Origin: Haberlea rhodopensis
Lineage: Eukaryota > Streptophyta > Magnoliopsida > Lamiales > Gesneriaceae
Assembly: GCA_907163345.1 (NCBI GenBank)
Contig: CAJQUN010000132.1
Coordinates: 124,001-188,000, forward strand
Direction: 5' to 3'
DNA length: 64,000 nt
Shown here in pieces: positions 46,308 to 57,897 of the stretch. The stretch's first letter is position 1, and the number at the start of each line of letters is the position of its first letter. Both the position numbers and the translations under genes were made by a program. Below the pieces are notes generated by a model. The model was given only the letters and a program-made list of their open reading frames with translations, was not told the origin of the DNA and made no database searches.

Positions 46308-47345
46308 TCAGAAGCAACCATCAAAGAGCGGCTGCCGCCCATTAGTGGTATAGTAAGTATCATATGATACCACTAATGGGTCTTCATTCAGTATGCCCTC
46401 AAGATTGGCAACATTGTAACAATGTAAGCTCGTCGCTCCAACAACATTCGTCTTTAAATGGCAGGCATGGGAGAATGATTCTTGATTTGGCTTTGCATTT
46501 TGGAGGATGTAGTGCGGTGAAGTTGGCATCAATGAAAAATACGGATCCACATATGGCATAGAACATGTTTCCATCGACGGGCTCAAATCGGAATCTTCGA
46601 AAGTCTCTTCCTTCTCCACCATCACACTCGACTCATCTTCACTTGGGAACTCCTCAGATGACATCTTTGAAGTAGTCTCAATTTCTTGAAGAGGTTCAAG
46701 TTCCCTTGACTTTTCCACACTAGTAGGATCACTCCCCCAAACTTGGTTGGTTGAGGGATCGTCATCAAACCAAACTCGATTTGTCACCTCTTGATTTGTA
46801 GCCCTCATCTCTTCCTCTTGGCAGCTAGTTGAAATTGTCTCCATGAGGACCGCCATTTGCTGCTCTAGGTGACGCATAGAGTTGGTTTGGCACTCCAAAC
46901 TATTCTCAATTGATGCCATGAATCTCACTAAGGTATCCTCTAACTGAGTCGTGACATCTGCAGAACTATCTCTCCTCTCTTCGTGATGTTCAAATGGTTG
47001 TGGCGTATCAATTGGGTAGTGAAGCTCCGGTGGGTATTGGTGACTCCAACCTTGTAGTGAAGGATCACAATGCCAGTGATGATCGAAGTCCGCCATATCA
47101 TTGAACAGGTGCACCACATTGTTCTCATCTCTATCAACCAGGGGACTCCCAGTCACCAGTGCTCCGCTCAATACCCATTCTCGTGTCTGTGCATCCAACC
47201 CGTTGAAGAAATATTGCAAGAGAGTATAGTTCGAAAAGTTGTGATACCGGAATGTGTTGGCCAATTCATTGAATCTCTCCCAAACAGCGTAGAACGGTTC
47301 GAAACGTTGTTGGGCAAAGCTTGTGAAGGCTTGTTGATGTAGCAT
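46308..47345 (-). CDS. Element C partial gag, about 345 residues
   Basis: The likely start is the ATG at 47345; the frame is open a little further upstream without another ATG. The segment FYAVWERFNELANTFRYHNF, followed by LLQYFFNGL, corresponds to the YEAWDRFKELLRRCPHHG part of gag in D, so the N-terminal third of gag is missing. The middle is acidic and rich in Glu/Ser/Met (SLECQTNSMRHLEQQMAVLM may form a coiled coil). There is no zinc knuckle. The C-terminal 80 residues match nothing I recognise. The frame is intact despite the loss of pol. It may be a truncated structural protein or simply not yet decayed. Confidence 0.75.
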   Translation of the reverse strand: MLHQQAFTSFAQQRFEPFYAVWERFNELANTFRYHNFSNYTLLQYFFNGLDAQTREWVLSGALVTGSPLVDRDENNVVHLFNDMADFDHHWHCDPSLQGWSHQYPPELHYPIDTPQPFEHHEERRDSSADVTTQLEDTLVRFMASIENSLECQTNSMRHLEQQMAVLMETISTSCQEEEMRATNQEVTNRVWFDDDPSTNQVWGSDPTSVEKSRELEPLQEIETTSKMSSEEFPSEDESSVMVEKEETFEDSDLSPSMETCSMPYVDPYFSLMPTSPHYILQNAKPNQESFSHACHLKTNVVGATSLHCYNVANLEGILNEDPLVVSYDTYYTTNGRQPLFDGCF

Positions 47346-47479
47346 CTCCAAGTACCTCACAAGACAAACAAAACAAAAACAAAAATAAATTTATTAATTT
47401 TTTTTTTTTCGAATGAAATAATAAAAAAAATTGGCTAAATTACAATTAACTAATCTCGTATGATATTATACAAATTAGT

Positions 47480-47496
47480 CCCCGGTAACGGCGCCA
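47480..47496 (-). promoter_or_regulatory. Primer-binding site of C (Asp-tRNA type)
   Basis: The minus strand reads TGGCGCCGTTACCGGGG, one base from the plant Asp-tRNA complement as I recall it. It lies 6 bp from the right LTR. Confidence 0.9.
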
Positions 47497-47502
47497 AAAT
47501 CT

Positions 47503-48973
47503 TGACCGCTTTATTTTTAAACAGAAAATTTCTCAGTGTAGCGATTATTTACCGTAAGTGCACGGTGTCAAGTTTTAGTATAGTTAAATGAAAGTAAGGG
47601 TTGTCGAATCCACAAGGACTAACGTATAAGTACCAAATAAGACCAGTAAAATTATATTTAGCCTACGATTAAAAAGAGGGTAAATTAACTACTGCAAAAT
47701 TTATAACTAAAGAACCTAAATAAAATAAGAATAAATAAAATGAATGGTTTCCGGATATGCAAAGGAATTTCGCTCGAGAAATTTATCTCGCTCTTCGTTC
47801 AACTATGTTATCTTTAAAGATTCGTTTGAATAGGCAATACCAAACAATTAATTCTTAAGGTGAAGATTTTCGTTATTATTCAATACACTCTCTCGAGCTG
47901 TATAGAAACTAATATCAAATTAGAACAAGTAACTCGCGTTCACTTATTTACTAATCCGATATTGCATAAATCTTCAAAACCTCGTTACTCTAAATCTCTC
48001 GATTTAAAGCGCTCACGTATGTGATTTTATCTCTCGATCTCAATCTTAAACATACATCATGAATTACTGTAGCGTATTATAACGTTATCTCTCGATCTCG
48101 GTTATAACTCACAAGATTAAATCAAAGTTAGCTAGGCTTTGATCTTATTAGGCATTTAATTCATGAACACTAAGTAACAATTCACTCAAACACAATCGAA
48201 TCAATAAATCAAACACAATTAACATCAAACTCGATAAAATAAACTCAATTTAATTCAAGACAAATCAATAAGATGTTAAATTGTTTCTCAACCTCAAAAA
48301 CATCCAAAGAAAATGTAAATCAAATAAATCCGAGTTTAGAAATACGATAAATGCTGGAACGAATCCGTGCGTTGCACCGTAATCTCTTCTCTTGCTCCTT
48401 CCTTGCACTCCGGAATTGGCTGCTCAAGCTTGGATGAAGAATGGAGGAAGATGGCTTCTCCGCCTTCTTGTCGGCGGCGGCTCTAGGGTTTGTAGGTGAT
48501 AAAAATCGGCTCTCAACGCTCTCTAATCTGATATCATATGGTATGGAAGGGATTTCCCATTTAAACCACCGAAAATCACGTTAAAATGGAAAATAAGATC
48601 TTCAGCAAATCGCGTCTCGATCGATCGAAAATATGTTTCGATTGATCGGTGCACTGTTCACTTCAGCCTTTAAAAGTTCTGCCTCGCTCGATCGATCGAG
48701 ATTTTCATTCCGATCGATCGGCCCTTCGATAAAAATGGTGCTGAACTCTCTGCTCGGCTCGATCGATCGAAACTCCGAAAATCTGAATTCTTCATTTTTT
48801 TCTCTTTTTCGCCTCGATTTCACCCGTTTTCTTCAGTTTAGCTCATTCTTCCATTTCCAACCTATTTTCCTGAAACAAGCAAATAAACACCAAAAAGCGT
48901 AATTTCATCCAGGAAAAAGTACTAAAAATGGTAAGAAGTTACAGCTAAAAACACTTAAAATCTAAGCCTATCA
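47503..48973 (-). repeat. LTR C, right copy (5' LTR in sense)
   Basis: 1471 bp; same ends as the left copy. Confidence 0.94.
48618..48769. repeat. Phased CGATCGATCG array in LTR C (right)
   Basis: The same array as the left LTR but with one palindrome removed, apparently by joining within the repeated GATCGATCGA, and one copy reading CGATTGATCG. Confidence 0.9.
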
Positions 48974-49153
48974 GTAATTTTGGTTCGGACTACGGAATCA
49001 TAAGGTACGTATAACGTACGAGCATAGCTTTGTATATTATTGTCATTGTTGCAATGAATTGGTACGCATGGTTATATGATGCCGCTATGGAGCGAGCAAT
49101 AGTTGGGATGTTGTCGCTACGGAGGAACATCGCCGCTGTTGAGCGTGCGAGAG
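48974..49153 (+). repeat. LTR L, second part
   Basis: It lies between the right GTAAT of C and the left GAGAG of M, and carries the GTACGTATAACGTACGAGCA block and GCGAGC-type mini-hairpins. Confidence 0.85.
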
Positions 49154-52100
49154 TGTGATGTCCAGGAATAATTAATAATTTTTATTGGAATAATTATGAT
49201 GTTTATATGATATGTCGAGATTTAATTCTTGGGTATCGGAATTCGGAGCGGAGTTGGGATAAATAATTCCGAGATCAAATTTACAAAGTTAATTAAATGC
49301 AAAGGGGTTCTTGCAATAATAATAATTTATTGTGTTTTAAACTAAAACAATTAATTATTGAGAGGAGATGAAAATGAATGGAGTTGATTAAATATAGGGT
49401 GGAGATTAAAACTAGGGTTGTGTTTGACATAACCTTCCTCACTCCTCCCTCATTCTATCATCGGCCAACACTCCTTCTCCTCTCCCTCTCCCGATCGCGA
49501 TCTCATTCTTTTAGCCCAGCCAAGATCTGATAAATCCTAGAAATTTTCGGATGAATTCAAGCAGGTTGGTATGCAAAATCTTACCTTGTTCATTAGTAGT
49601 TCTTTCCCCTTTTCATGTGCGCGATTTTGGCTCGATTTCCTCGTTGTTGTGGTTCGAAAATTCTTGCTTTATTTTGACTGAAATCTTCTTGTTATTCTAT
49701 CGGATTAGCTAATGTTTTTCTTGAAATCCTATTGCTATATTGGTTCGAATTTAGCTGTTGTTTCGGGTTCAACCTTCTTGCTGGCTTTAAATGAAATGGA
49801 GCTGTCGATTTTTGTGTTTGCTAATCCAAGGATTTTCGATTCAGATTTGGTATATTTCTATGCTGATTTGTGTTGTTTCTAGAATGATAAATCTTTAACT
49901 GAATGGTAACTCAAACCCTTTGTTGTACCTTGTTCCTTCCCCTGCTGTTTTGATCGATGACTACTGCTGGTTCGGTTTTGACGCAATTGGGGCGATTCTT
50001 CAGACATTTTTGGGACGATTTCCTGTTGATATTTGGTCGAACCATTCTGTTTTGTAGTTCAAAAAAAATTTGTTGCAATGTGGTTAGATTTTCTGCAACA
50101 TTTTGGTTCGAAAATTTGAGGCTATTAGGTTCGAAAATATACTGCCATTTAGGTTCTAACCATGGCTGGTTGGAGTTTGATTTTCCTACTGTTTAGAGCT
50201 CGATTTTCTGCTATTTTCTGGCTGAACTTGCACAGCTACAGATTTCAAATTTATGATGTTATATGGTTCGAATTATATGCTGTCTTGGGGGCGATTTTGT
50301 GCGTGTTCTTAAGGAGAAAATATCATCATGTTAGTTTCTAAATTTAGGTGGTTTTGGTTCGAAAATCTAATGTTATCTATGTTTGAAATTATAGTATGTT
50401 GAGGCTGAAATCATGCTGTTGGTTTAGTTGGATCTTGCTGTTTTAATTCGAAAATTTCAGCTGCTAGTTCGCTTAGTTCCTTGCTGTTTTTGCTTCAAAA
50501 AAAATCTGCTATTTTTGGGTTATAATATGTTGCTTTGTAGGTGCGAATGTAAGTGCTGATTTTGGGTTGAATTCGCTACTATTTTGAAGTCAATCTTATT
50601 GCTTGTGTCGTTTGAACTTGATGAATTGTTGTAGTCGAACATGGCTATGAATTTAGCGTGTTCGGTTGTGTGTCTATGAAAATTCATGGGTGTGAGTATA
50701 TGCAGGTACGATGTCAGATTATTTATGTGGACGTTCCAGCGTATAAATGTGTGTATAATTGCTATAACTCTTGGTTAATGAGTTATTACTAAAATATGAA
50801 GGCTAACTTTTAAAGTGTGTATGTGATGATAATTCGAGTATGAACATCATAACTGGAAATATGGTTAGTACGAGAAATTGCTATTGATTTGTGTAGATCA
50901 TTTCTTCGTATAAAAGATAATAATCCCAAGTAACAAGTGGAATATGTTAACTACATGATGAGAATGTTGAATAAATGAGCTAATATTGAGTGATGGTTTT
51001 AATATAGATTCTACATGATTCTTCGGATGTCGGGATAGCGTATCATGTTGTCGACTATAAGGTACGTGGTGACGTACGAGCAGGTATATCTAGTATCTAT
51101 ACATTCATGTATACATGCAATTTTGAATATGATGTTTCAGGAAAGTGTTTGACTTTAACAATTGAGTTTCATATACGAGTTATGGGGGACACGTAGTGGT
51201 ACGTGATCCGATTATACTAGTTGAGTATTGATGCCTTGGGCATGAGCATTATGAGAAAGTGTCGAGAATGAGATAGTGGGATAAACAGGTTTACATTGAT
51301 GTTGAATTATTTATGTGAGCATAAATGATGCATTGTTGTTGTATTGGATTCATAGTGTTGTTGGATATCATATTTTCAATGATAATACTGAATTTGACAT
51401 TATGAAAGTGCGTGAGTTTGAAACAGGAACAGTGTGTGGAAGCTATACAGATTCAGAATTGTACAGGGAGTATATTTTATGAGTTTTGAATAATCTAAAT
51501 TGTTGCATTATGATTTTGTATGTTGATTTGTGATCGAATTTTGAGTTGGAGTGTGCTCACCCTGTGTGGGGGCTGTTTCTGTTGAAACAGGTACGATGCT
51601 GCCTTGGAGTGCTAGGCTCGAACCTTGTTGGATGATGCTTCCAGAAGCATAGTATGAGATTGAGCCGATATACGAGGTTGAGCGGTTGGTATTTATACTA
51701 ATTATGCATCCGGATGTGTATCCGTTATTCGTTGCTCTTCTGTGAGCACTTGTATCTGTATATGGACTGTATAAGGGTGTTGAAACCCACTTTTGTTGTC
51801 TTATTAGTGTAGTGTCTTCCCTGGCTGGGAATTTACTTGTGTTTCTGTATTCTGTTTAGTATCGTGTTGTCCCTGGTAGGGAGTTATGTTATATGATGTG
51901 TTTTTATTTCCGGATAGCTCAGTTTATGGGCAGACTCTGCCCAAATTTTTATAAAAACCCACAATGTAAAAGTGGTGTAATGGGGATGGTTTTGGGTGAA
52001 ACCCCTGAGTCTATTTGTTGGTCGAGATGATCATATAATGTTGAACATTGGTTATGTCATGGGATTATGGAAAACATGAAATGATTCTTTTAAAGAATGA

Positions 52101-52175
52101 AAAGAAAATGAAAAATTTATACACATACGACGTCATAAATGAATTAATGACGAGTTTAAGTGTTGGGGCCTTACA
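49154..52175 (+). repeat. 5' LTR of M
   Basis: 3022 bp, TGTGATGTCCAGG...GGGGCCTTACA. It has a CT-rich tract near 49430-49490 and a TTCGAA-rich repeat region at 49640-50640. It lacks the CGATCGATCG array. Confidence 0.93.
49640..50640. repeat. Degenerate GGTTCGAAAAT / TGCTGTTTT repeat in LTR of M
   Basis: GGTTCGAAAAT or close variants recur (for example 49651, 50105, 50128, 50356), usually near TGCTG and TTTTGG words, at irregular spacing. Confidence 0.65.
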
Positions 52176-52191
52176 TTAGTGGTATCAGAGC
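52176..52191 (+). promoter_or_regulatory. Primer-binding site of M
   Basis: TGGTATCAGAGC at 52180-52191, 4 bp after the LTR. Confidence 0.92.
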
Positions 52192-55100
52192 AGTGGTTGC
52201 TCTTTGGGGCTGTTAAGGGCCTAGGAAGTTATGGATAGCACATATTTATGCATGATGGCATTAATGTTGTATGATACAACTAGTTGTTTATGTGCTTTTA
52301 TGATATGAAAAGTGGTGCTAATCATTATAATTGCAGGAATCGTGTAGAATGCGATGTGATGACATTAATGGTGATGTCTAGCACTTCATGTATTATGTGT
52401 TAGGGGATCTGATTTTGTAGGAAAATCAGGAAAGGTGAGACGTACGGGCTTCGAACGGTAAAACGTGTTACACCTTTGATTATGTATATCGTGGATAATG
52501 GATCCTTATATGTGATGATATATGTGAAATGATAGTGATATATTGTGATAATGGAACCAATTGTTGTGTTTGATTATTGTGGTAGAATTGATGAATGTTC
52601 CGGTAGCCTTTATCTCCGAGCGAGGGAGGTACTTGCCGCTGTCATGTCTAAGCGAGGTAACATGCCGCTGTCATTGTCGAAGCGAGGGGTCCTAAAATTC
52701 CGCTGTTGTATTGGGACCGGAACAGTCACAATTCTAGTGATTAATGTGGAATGTTGTGGTTATAACTGGAACGTGATATCGATCATTATATTGTGAACTG
52801 TTGTATTAACCTGGATGCAGGTACATGGAGCTAGTGGAAGTTCCGGTAGTTGTTATATTCGAGCGAAGGAGGTACTTGCCGCTGTCATATGAAGCGATGG
52901 TAGTACGATATTTGCCGTTGTCATGTCTAAGCGAGGTAACATGCCGCTGTCATTGTCGAAGCGAGGGATATCATATGATGCCGCTATATGTCGAAGCGAG
53001 GGGTCCTAAAATTCCGCTGCTATAACAAGACCGGAACAACCACATTATCGATATTGATAGCGATGTCTCATTCCGCTATATTGGTTGGCGATGGTTCATG
53101 CCGCCACGTGTATTGATAGCGATGTCTCATTCCGCTATATTGGTTGGCGATGGTTCATACCGCCAGGTATATTGATACTGATGTCTCATTCCGCTATAGT
53201 GATTGGCGATGGTTTATGCCGCCGGGTACATGTGTAGCGATGCCTCTTTCCGCTATGTGAATGGCGATGGCTCATGCCGCCAGACATGTGTTTATCGATG
53301 GTGCGTTCCGCTGATTCCATGGCGATGGTTCTTGCCGCCGATTATATATATTGCGACGTCTCATTCCGCTATTCTGTTGATGGTGAGTATATCAATTTGT
53401 GTATTGATATGAAATCATATTTTGTGGAATATTTATGTTGAGAACAGGGACAATTTAAAGGATCAAGTGTGGATCAACTGTGTACAGTAAGTTTTATTAC
53501 ATCTTATTGTTTTAAGAATGTATATTCATTGTGAGTATGGATATTATGTATGCCAGCGTTGGCAATGAGTATTATGTACCGCTGTAGGGCGATGAAGATT
53601 GATGCATTGCTATTGTGTTAGCAATGAATATTTTTAGTACCGCTATTGTGATTAGCGATGAATGTTGTTATACCGCAATTGTGTTAGCAATGAGTATTGA
53701 TGATGCTTTGATTGCAGATGGCAATAGAAGTTGTGCTATGTACAGTTATGTTATTGCTCATTGGGTATACGTGATTTAGGCCCAAGAGGATATTGGATCG
53801 ATCCAGGAGGACAAAGTATCGAGGTAAACCGTTTCAGTTGGTTGAACATATTGATATATGTTGATTCGAGTTACTTTGTTGATTTATATTGATTTTGAAA
53901 TCATGTACATGTGGAAAAGTTAATAATGGAATTGAAGTGAAACCTAGATGTGTCATATTCATATTTTGTTGCGGTAATGAGGCAAGAAGGGGTGTAACCT
54001 CTGTGATAGCACTCTCATATCTACGGTGTGTAGTGATGAGATATTGAAAATAGATGTCAATCACTTTGTGATGATAAATATTGTTGTGAAAGCATACTAG
54101 TTTTGTATGTGGTAGGATTAATAATTGATTAATCACCTATTATGTTGAATGGAATACAACCAGATAGACATGAGTTTAATGAGTGTGTCACGGAATGGCA
54201 TGAGTATGTCACGGGATGACGCGTGATTACTACGAATGTCGGGTGTGGACATGTGTTCCTTGTGAATATTCATGATTAATGAATTATTATGTTTTGAGGA
54301 TGAGTTAAAGATTGATAAATTGCGTCATTGAGGCATGCAATTAATTCTGATGTTAAATTTCAATCACCCTATGAGACAGTGTGCTGTAACATGTTGTGTA
54401 TAGAACCGCGTGAAACTTTTGATGCAGGGAATTAATGTTTGATGACAGAAACATTATGAATATCGAAATGCGTAAATGACAAGGTACGTGTTATGTTACT
54501 AGTATTTGAGAAATACTAACGAGATTATTTTGTACTTGTCCTATGACAGATAGTAATTGGGTGAAGTAATGTGGAAATGTTGATACTTAAGAGTATGTGA
54601 GTGCTGCGATGAACATGATATTATGATGCCATTGTATATTGTAGATGATTCCATCTACAAAGGTATGACGCGAATTATTCGATATTGATGTTGACGCCTT
54701 GTTTTAGATGGAGTATAATCGTGACATAGAAATATTGATGTTAGGCCATTCATCATGATTTGATATTGATGATCTGTGGCTGTTGGTGCGTAATGTGGAT
54801 ATATGTATGTGAGAATTACTAATGGGTTTTCTAGTAATTACTTTGCACCAGATAATAGCCAGGAGATGATATATGAGAGGTTGATGTGTAAGGACTCTAG
54901 AGTACCGTTACTACATACGGACAATGGTGGTGATTTGGCGATGTTGGTATAAGTTGCATACAATTGCAACCAAGCAGGTATGAGGTTATTTATATGATAA
55001 AATGTTGGTGTATCGTCATACATTCTGATATACACGTGATATGCATGGATTGCAGGATTTAGCGATTATATGGTGATATTAATCTCGTAATGATTTACAT

Positions 55101-55315
55101 GACATGGTACTAATATATGTTAGCTCATTAGATACTAACGTTGGGATATGGTAAAGTGACGTATTTGCAGTCTTGAGATCGTTGATGTAATGTGGCACAT
55201 GTGTGAGCCGTGATGATTCGGATGACTGTCATCCTATAGATGGTCAAGTCACTATCTTGAGCTGTATACCGGTACGTAAATTTTATTGTTGGCTTTTACG
55301 GTGAGCATGCATTTT
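52192..55315 (+). other. Non-coding internal region of M
   Basis: No ORF resembling a retrotransposon protein. Mini-hairpin repeats occupy 52610-53395 (AAGCGAGG...CCGCTGTCAT units, then the 60-bp array) and weaker AGCGATGA/CCGC units lie at 53560-53700. The rest is AT-rich. Confidence 0.8.
53048..53395. repeat. 60-bp tandem array of M
   Basis: About six units with period 59-60 (ATTGATAGCG at 53052 and 53112) contain GCGATGTCTCATTCCGCTAT and GGCGATGGTTCATGCCGCC. The unit is the reverse complement of the array in H. Confidence 0.88.
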
Positions 55316-55351
55316 AATTTCGAGGTCGAAATTTTTTTAGTTGGGGAGAAT
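55316..55351 (+). promoter_or_regulatory. Stem-loop and PPT of M
   Basis: AATTTCG-AGGT-CGAAATT (55316-55333) forms a perfect 7-bp stem. AGTTGGGGAGAAT follows, against the 3' LTR. Confidence 0.87.
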
Positions 55352-57069
55352 TGTGATGTCCAGGAATAATTAATAAGTTTTATTGGAATAATTATGATGT
55401 TTATATGATATGTCGAGATTTAATTCTTGGGTATCGGAATTCGGAGCGGAGCGGAGTTGGGTTGAATTCGCTACTATTTTGAAGTCAATCTTATTGCTTG
55501 TGTCGTTTGAACTTGATGAATTGTTGTAGTCGAACATGGCTATGAATTTAGCGTGTTCGGTTGTGTGTCTATGAAAATTCATGGGTGTGAGTATATGCAG
55601 GTACGATGCCAGATTATTTATGTGGGCGTTCCAGCGTATAAATGTGTGTATAATTGCTATAACTCTTGGTTAATGAGTTATTACTAAAATATGAAGGCTA
55701 ACTTTTAAAGTGTGTATGTGATGATAATTCGAGTATGAACACATAACTGGAAATATGGTTAGTACGAGAAATTGCTATTGATTTGTGTAGATCATTTCTT
55801 CGTATAAAAGATAATAATCCCAAGTAACAAGTGGAATATGTTAACTACATGATGAGAATGTTGAATAAATGAGCTAATATTGAGTGATGGTTTTAATATA
55901 GATTCTACATGATTCTTCGGATGTCGGGATAGCGTATCATGTTGTCGACTATAAGGTACGTGGTAACGTACGAGCAGGTATATCTAGTATCTATACATTC
56001 ATGTATACATGCAATTTTGAATATGATGTTTCAGGAAAGTGTTTGACTTTAACAATTGAGTTTCATATACGAGTTATGGGGGACACGTAGTGGTACGTGA
56101 TCCGATTATACTAGTTGAGTATTGATGCCTTGGGCATGAGCATTATGAGAAAGTGTCGAGAATGAGATAGTGGGATAAACAGGTTTACATTGATGTTGAA
56201 TTATTTATGTGAGCATAAATGATGCATTGTTGTTGTATTGGATTCATAGTGTTGTTGGATATCATATTTTCAATGATAATACTGAATTTGACATTATGAA
56301 AGTGCGTGAGTTTGAAACAGGAACAGTGTGTGGAAGCTATACAAATTCAAAATTGTACAGGGAGTATATTTTATGAGTTTTGAATAATCTAAATTGTTGC
56401 ATTATGATTTTGTATGTTGATTTGTGATCGAATTTTGAGTTGGAGTGTGCTCACCCTGTGTGGGGGCTGTTTCTGTTGAAACAGGTACGATGCTGCCTTG
56501 GAGTGCTAGGCTCGAACCTTGTTGGATGATGCTTCCAGAAGCATAGTATGAGATTGAGCCGATATACGAGGTTGAGCGGTTGGTATTTATACTAATTATG
56601 CATCCGGATGTGTATCCGTTATTCGTTGCTCTTCTGTGAGCACTTGTATCTGTATATGGACTGTATAAGGGTGTTGAAACCCACTTTTGTTGTCTTATTA
56701 GTGTAGTGTCTTCCCTGGCTGGGAATTTACTTGTGTTTCTGTATTCTGTTTAGTATCGTGTTGTCCCTGGTAGGGAGTTATGTTATATGATGTGTTTTTA
56801 TTTCCGGATAGCTCAGTTTATGGGGAGACTCTGCCCAAATTTTTATAAAAACCCACAATGTAAAAGTGGTGTAATGGGGATGGTTTTGGGTGAAACCCCT
56901 GAGTCTATTTGTTGGTCGAGATGATCATATAATGTTGAACATTGGTTATGTCATGGGATTATGGAAAACATGAAATGATTCTTTTAAAGAATGAAAAGAA
57001 AATGAAAAATTTATACACATACGACGTCATAAATGAATTAATGACGAGTTTAAGTGTTGGGGCCTTACA
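55352..57069 (+). repeat. 3' LTR of M, internally deleted
   Basis: 1718 bp. It lacks about 1.3 kb present at roughly 49260-50565 of the 5' LTR, joined at GAGTTGGGTTGAATTC. The deletion removes most of the TTCGAA-rich repeat and leaves a GCGGA duplication at the join. Confidence 0.92.
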
Positions 57070-57881
57070 GAGAGTATGGAATGCCGCCGCTATTGAGCGA
57101 GCGATGAAATATGATGTGATAGAACTATGGAATCATGGCATAGATAAATGTATTATCTGTAATCATTAGTTGAATGATTTATTCGTACTTAATTATGAAA
57201 TTGGCATGGTAAGAATGGGCGTAGTTAATCAATGTGATGATTAACAGATTTTGGGAATTTGATGGTTTGGTTATTGTGAGAATAGGAACAGCGCGGGGAA
57301 TCCTATGTTATTACGATACTATACAAGGAGTATCTTTTACGTTTACTGCTTTATGTTCTGTAAATTATGAATTGTATTGTTGTTATTGAGATGATGGATT
57401 GGTATACTCGCCCTGAGTGGGGGTTGTCTCTGTTGGGACAGGTGGAACAGGTACAGCGGTAGCTCCGGACAGGTGGAACAGGTACTTCCAGAATCGAGGT
57501 ACCAGTGCCGGTATTGAGTAGGGTACATTATACATTAACTACACATTCACTCATTTGATGCTCGCATGTGACCACTACTATATGTGTATATGGTTTATAT
57601 AAAAAGGCAATGGCCTTTCTCTTTTCATTCATGTGTTGCATGCAATTAATTAAGGAATTGCAAAATAAATTGAGAACATGCTAGTGTATTATAAGGGTGC
57701 ATGCTATGTAAGTGGACTTAGTTGGGGGAAATTGGACATTACATGGAATAATGCAAGAAATTTTATTGTTGGTATATTATGCTATGGTAGCATGTGGTTT
57801 TTCCCCCTGATTACATGATTGTATGCACTAAATACATGGGTTAATACACTAATAGCGGGTTAAGGGCACGGGGTCCTTACA
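57070..57881 (+). repeat. LTR L, third part
   Basis: From the right GAGAG of M to CACGGGGTCCTTACA, followed by TTAG and a primer site with one change (TGGTATCAGAAC, 57886-57897). After that the element is lost. Confidence 0.85.
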
Positions 57882-57897
57882 TTAGTGGTATCAGAAC

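Larger units (their letters stand above)
43273..48973 (-). mobile_element. Element C: Athila-type non-autonomous LTR retrotransposon
   Basis: The element is 5.7 kb with LTRs 43273-44769 and 47503-48973 and perfect GTAAT TSDs (43268-43272 and 48974-48978). The internal part is only 2.7 kb: a gag fragment and a non-coding 3' region. There is no pol and no counterpart of D's ORF2. The LTRs differ by several substitutions and indels, including about 20 bp lost from the palindrome array of the right LTR, so C looks older than D. Confidence 0.94.
49154..57069 (+). mobile_element. Element M: non-coding Tekay-type derivative
   Basis: The element is 7.9 kb with LTRs 49154-52175 and 55352-57069, perfect GAGAG TSDs (49149-49153 and 57070-57074), a Met-tRNA primer site and a PPT. 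The 3.2-kb internal region contains no gag or pol, as in large retrotransposon derivatives that move in trans. Outside one 1.3-kb deletion the LTRs differ at only about eight or nine places, so it moved recently. Confidence 0.94.
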
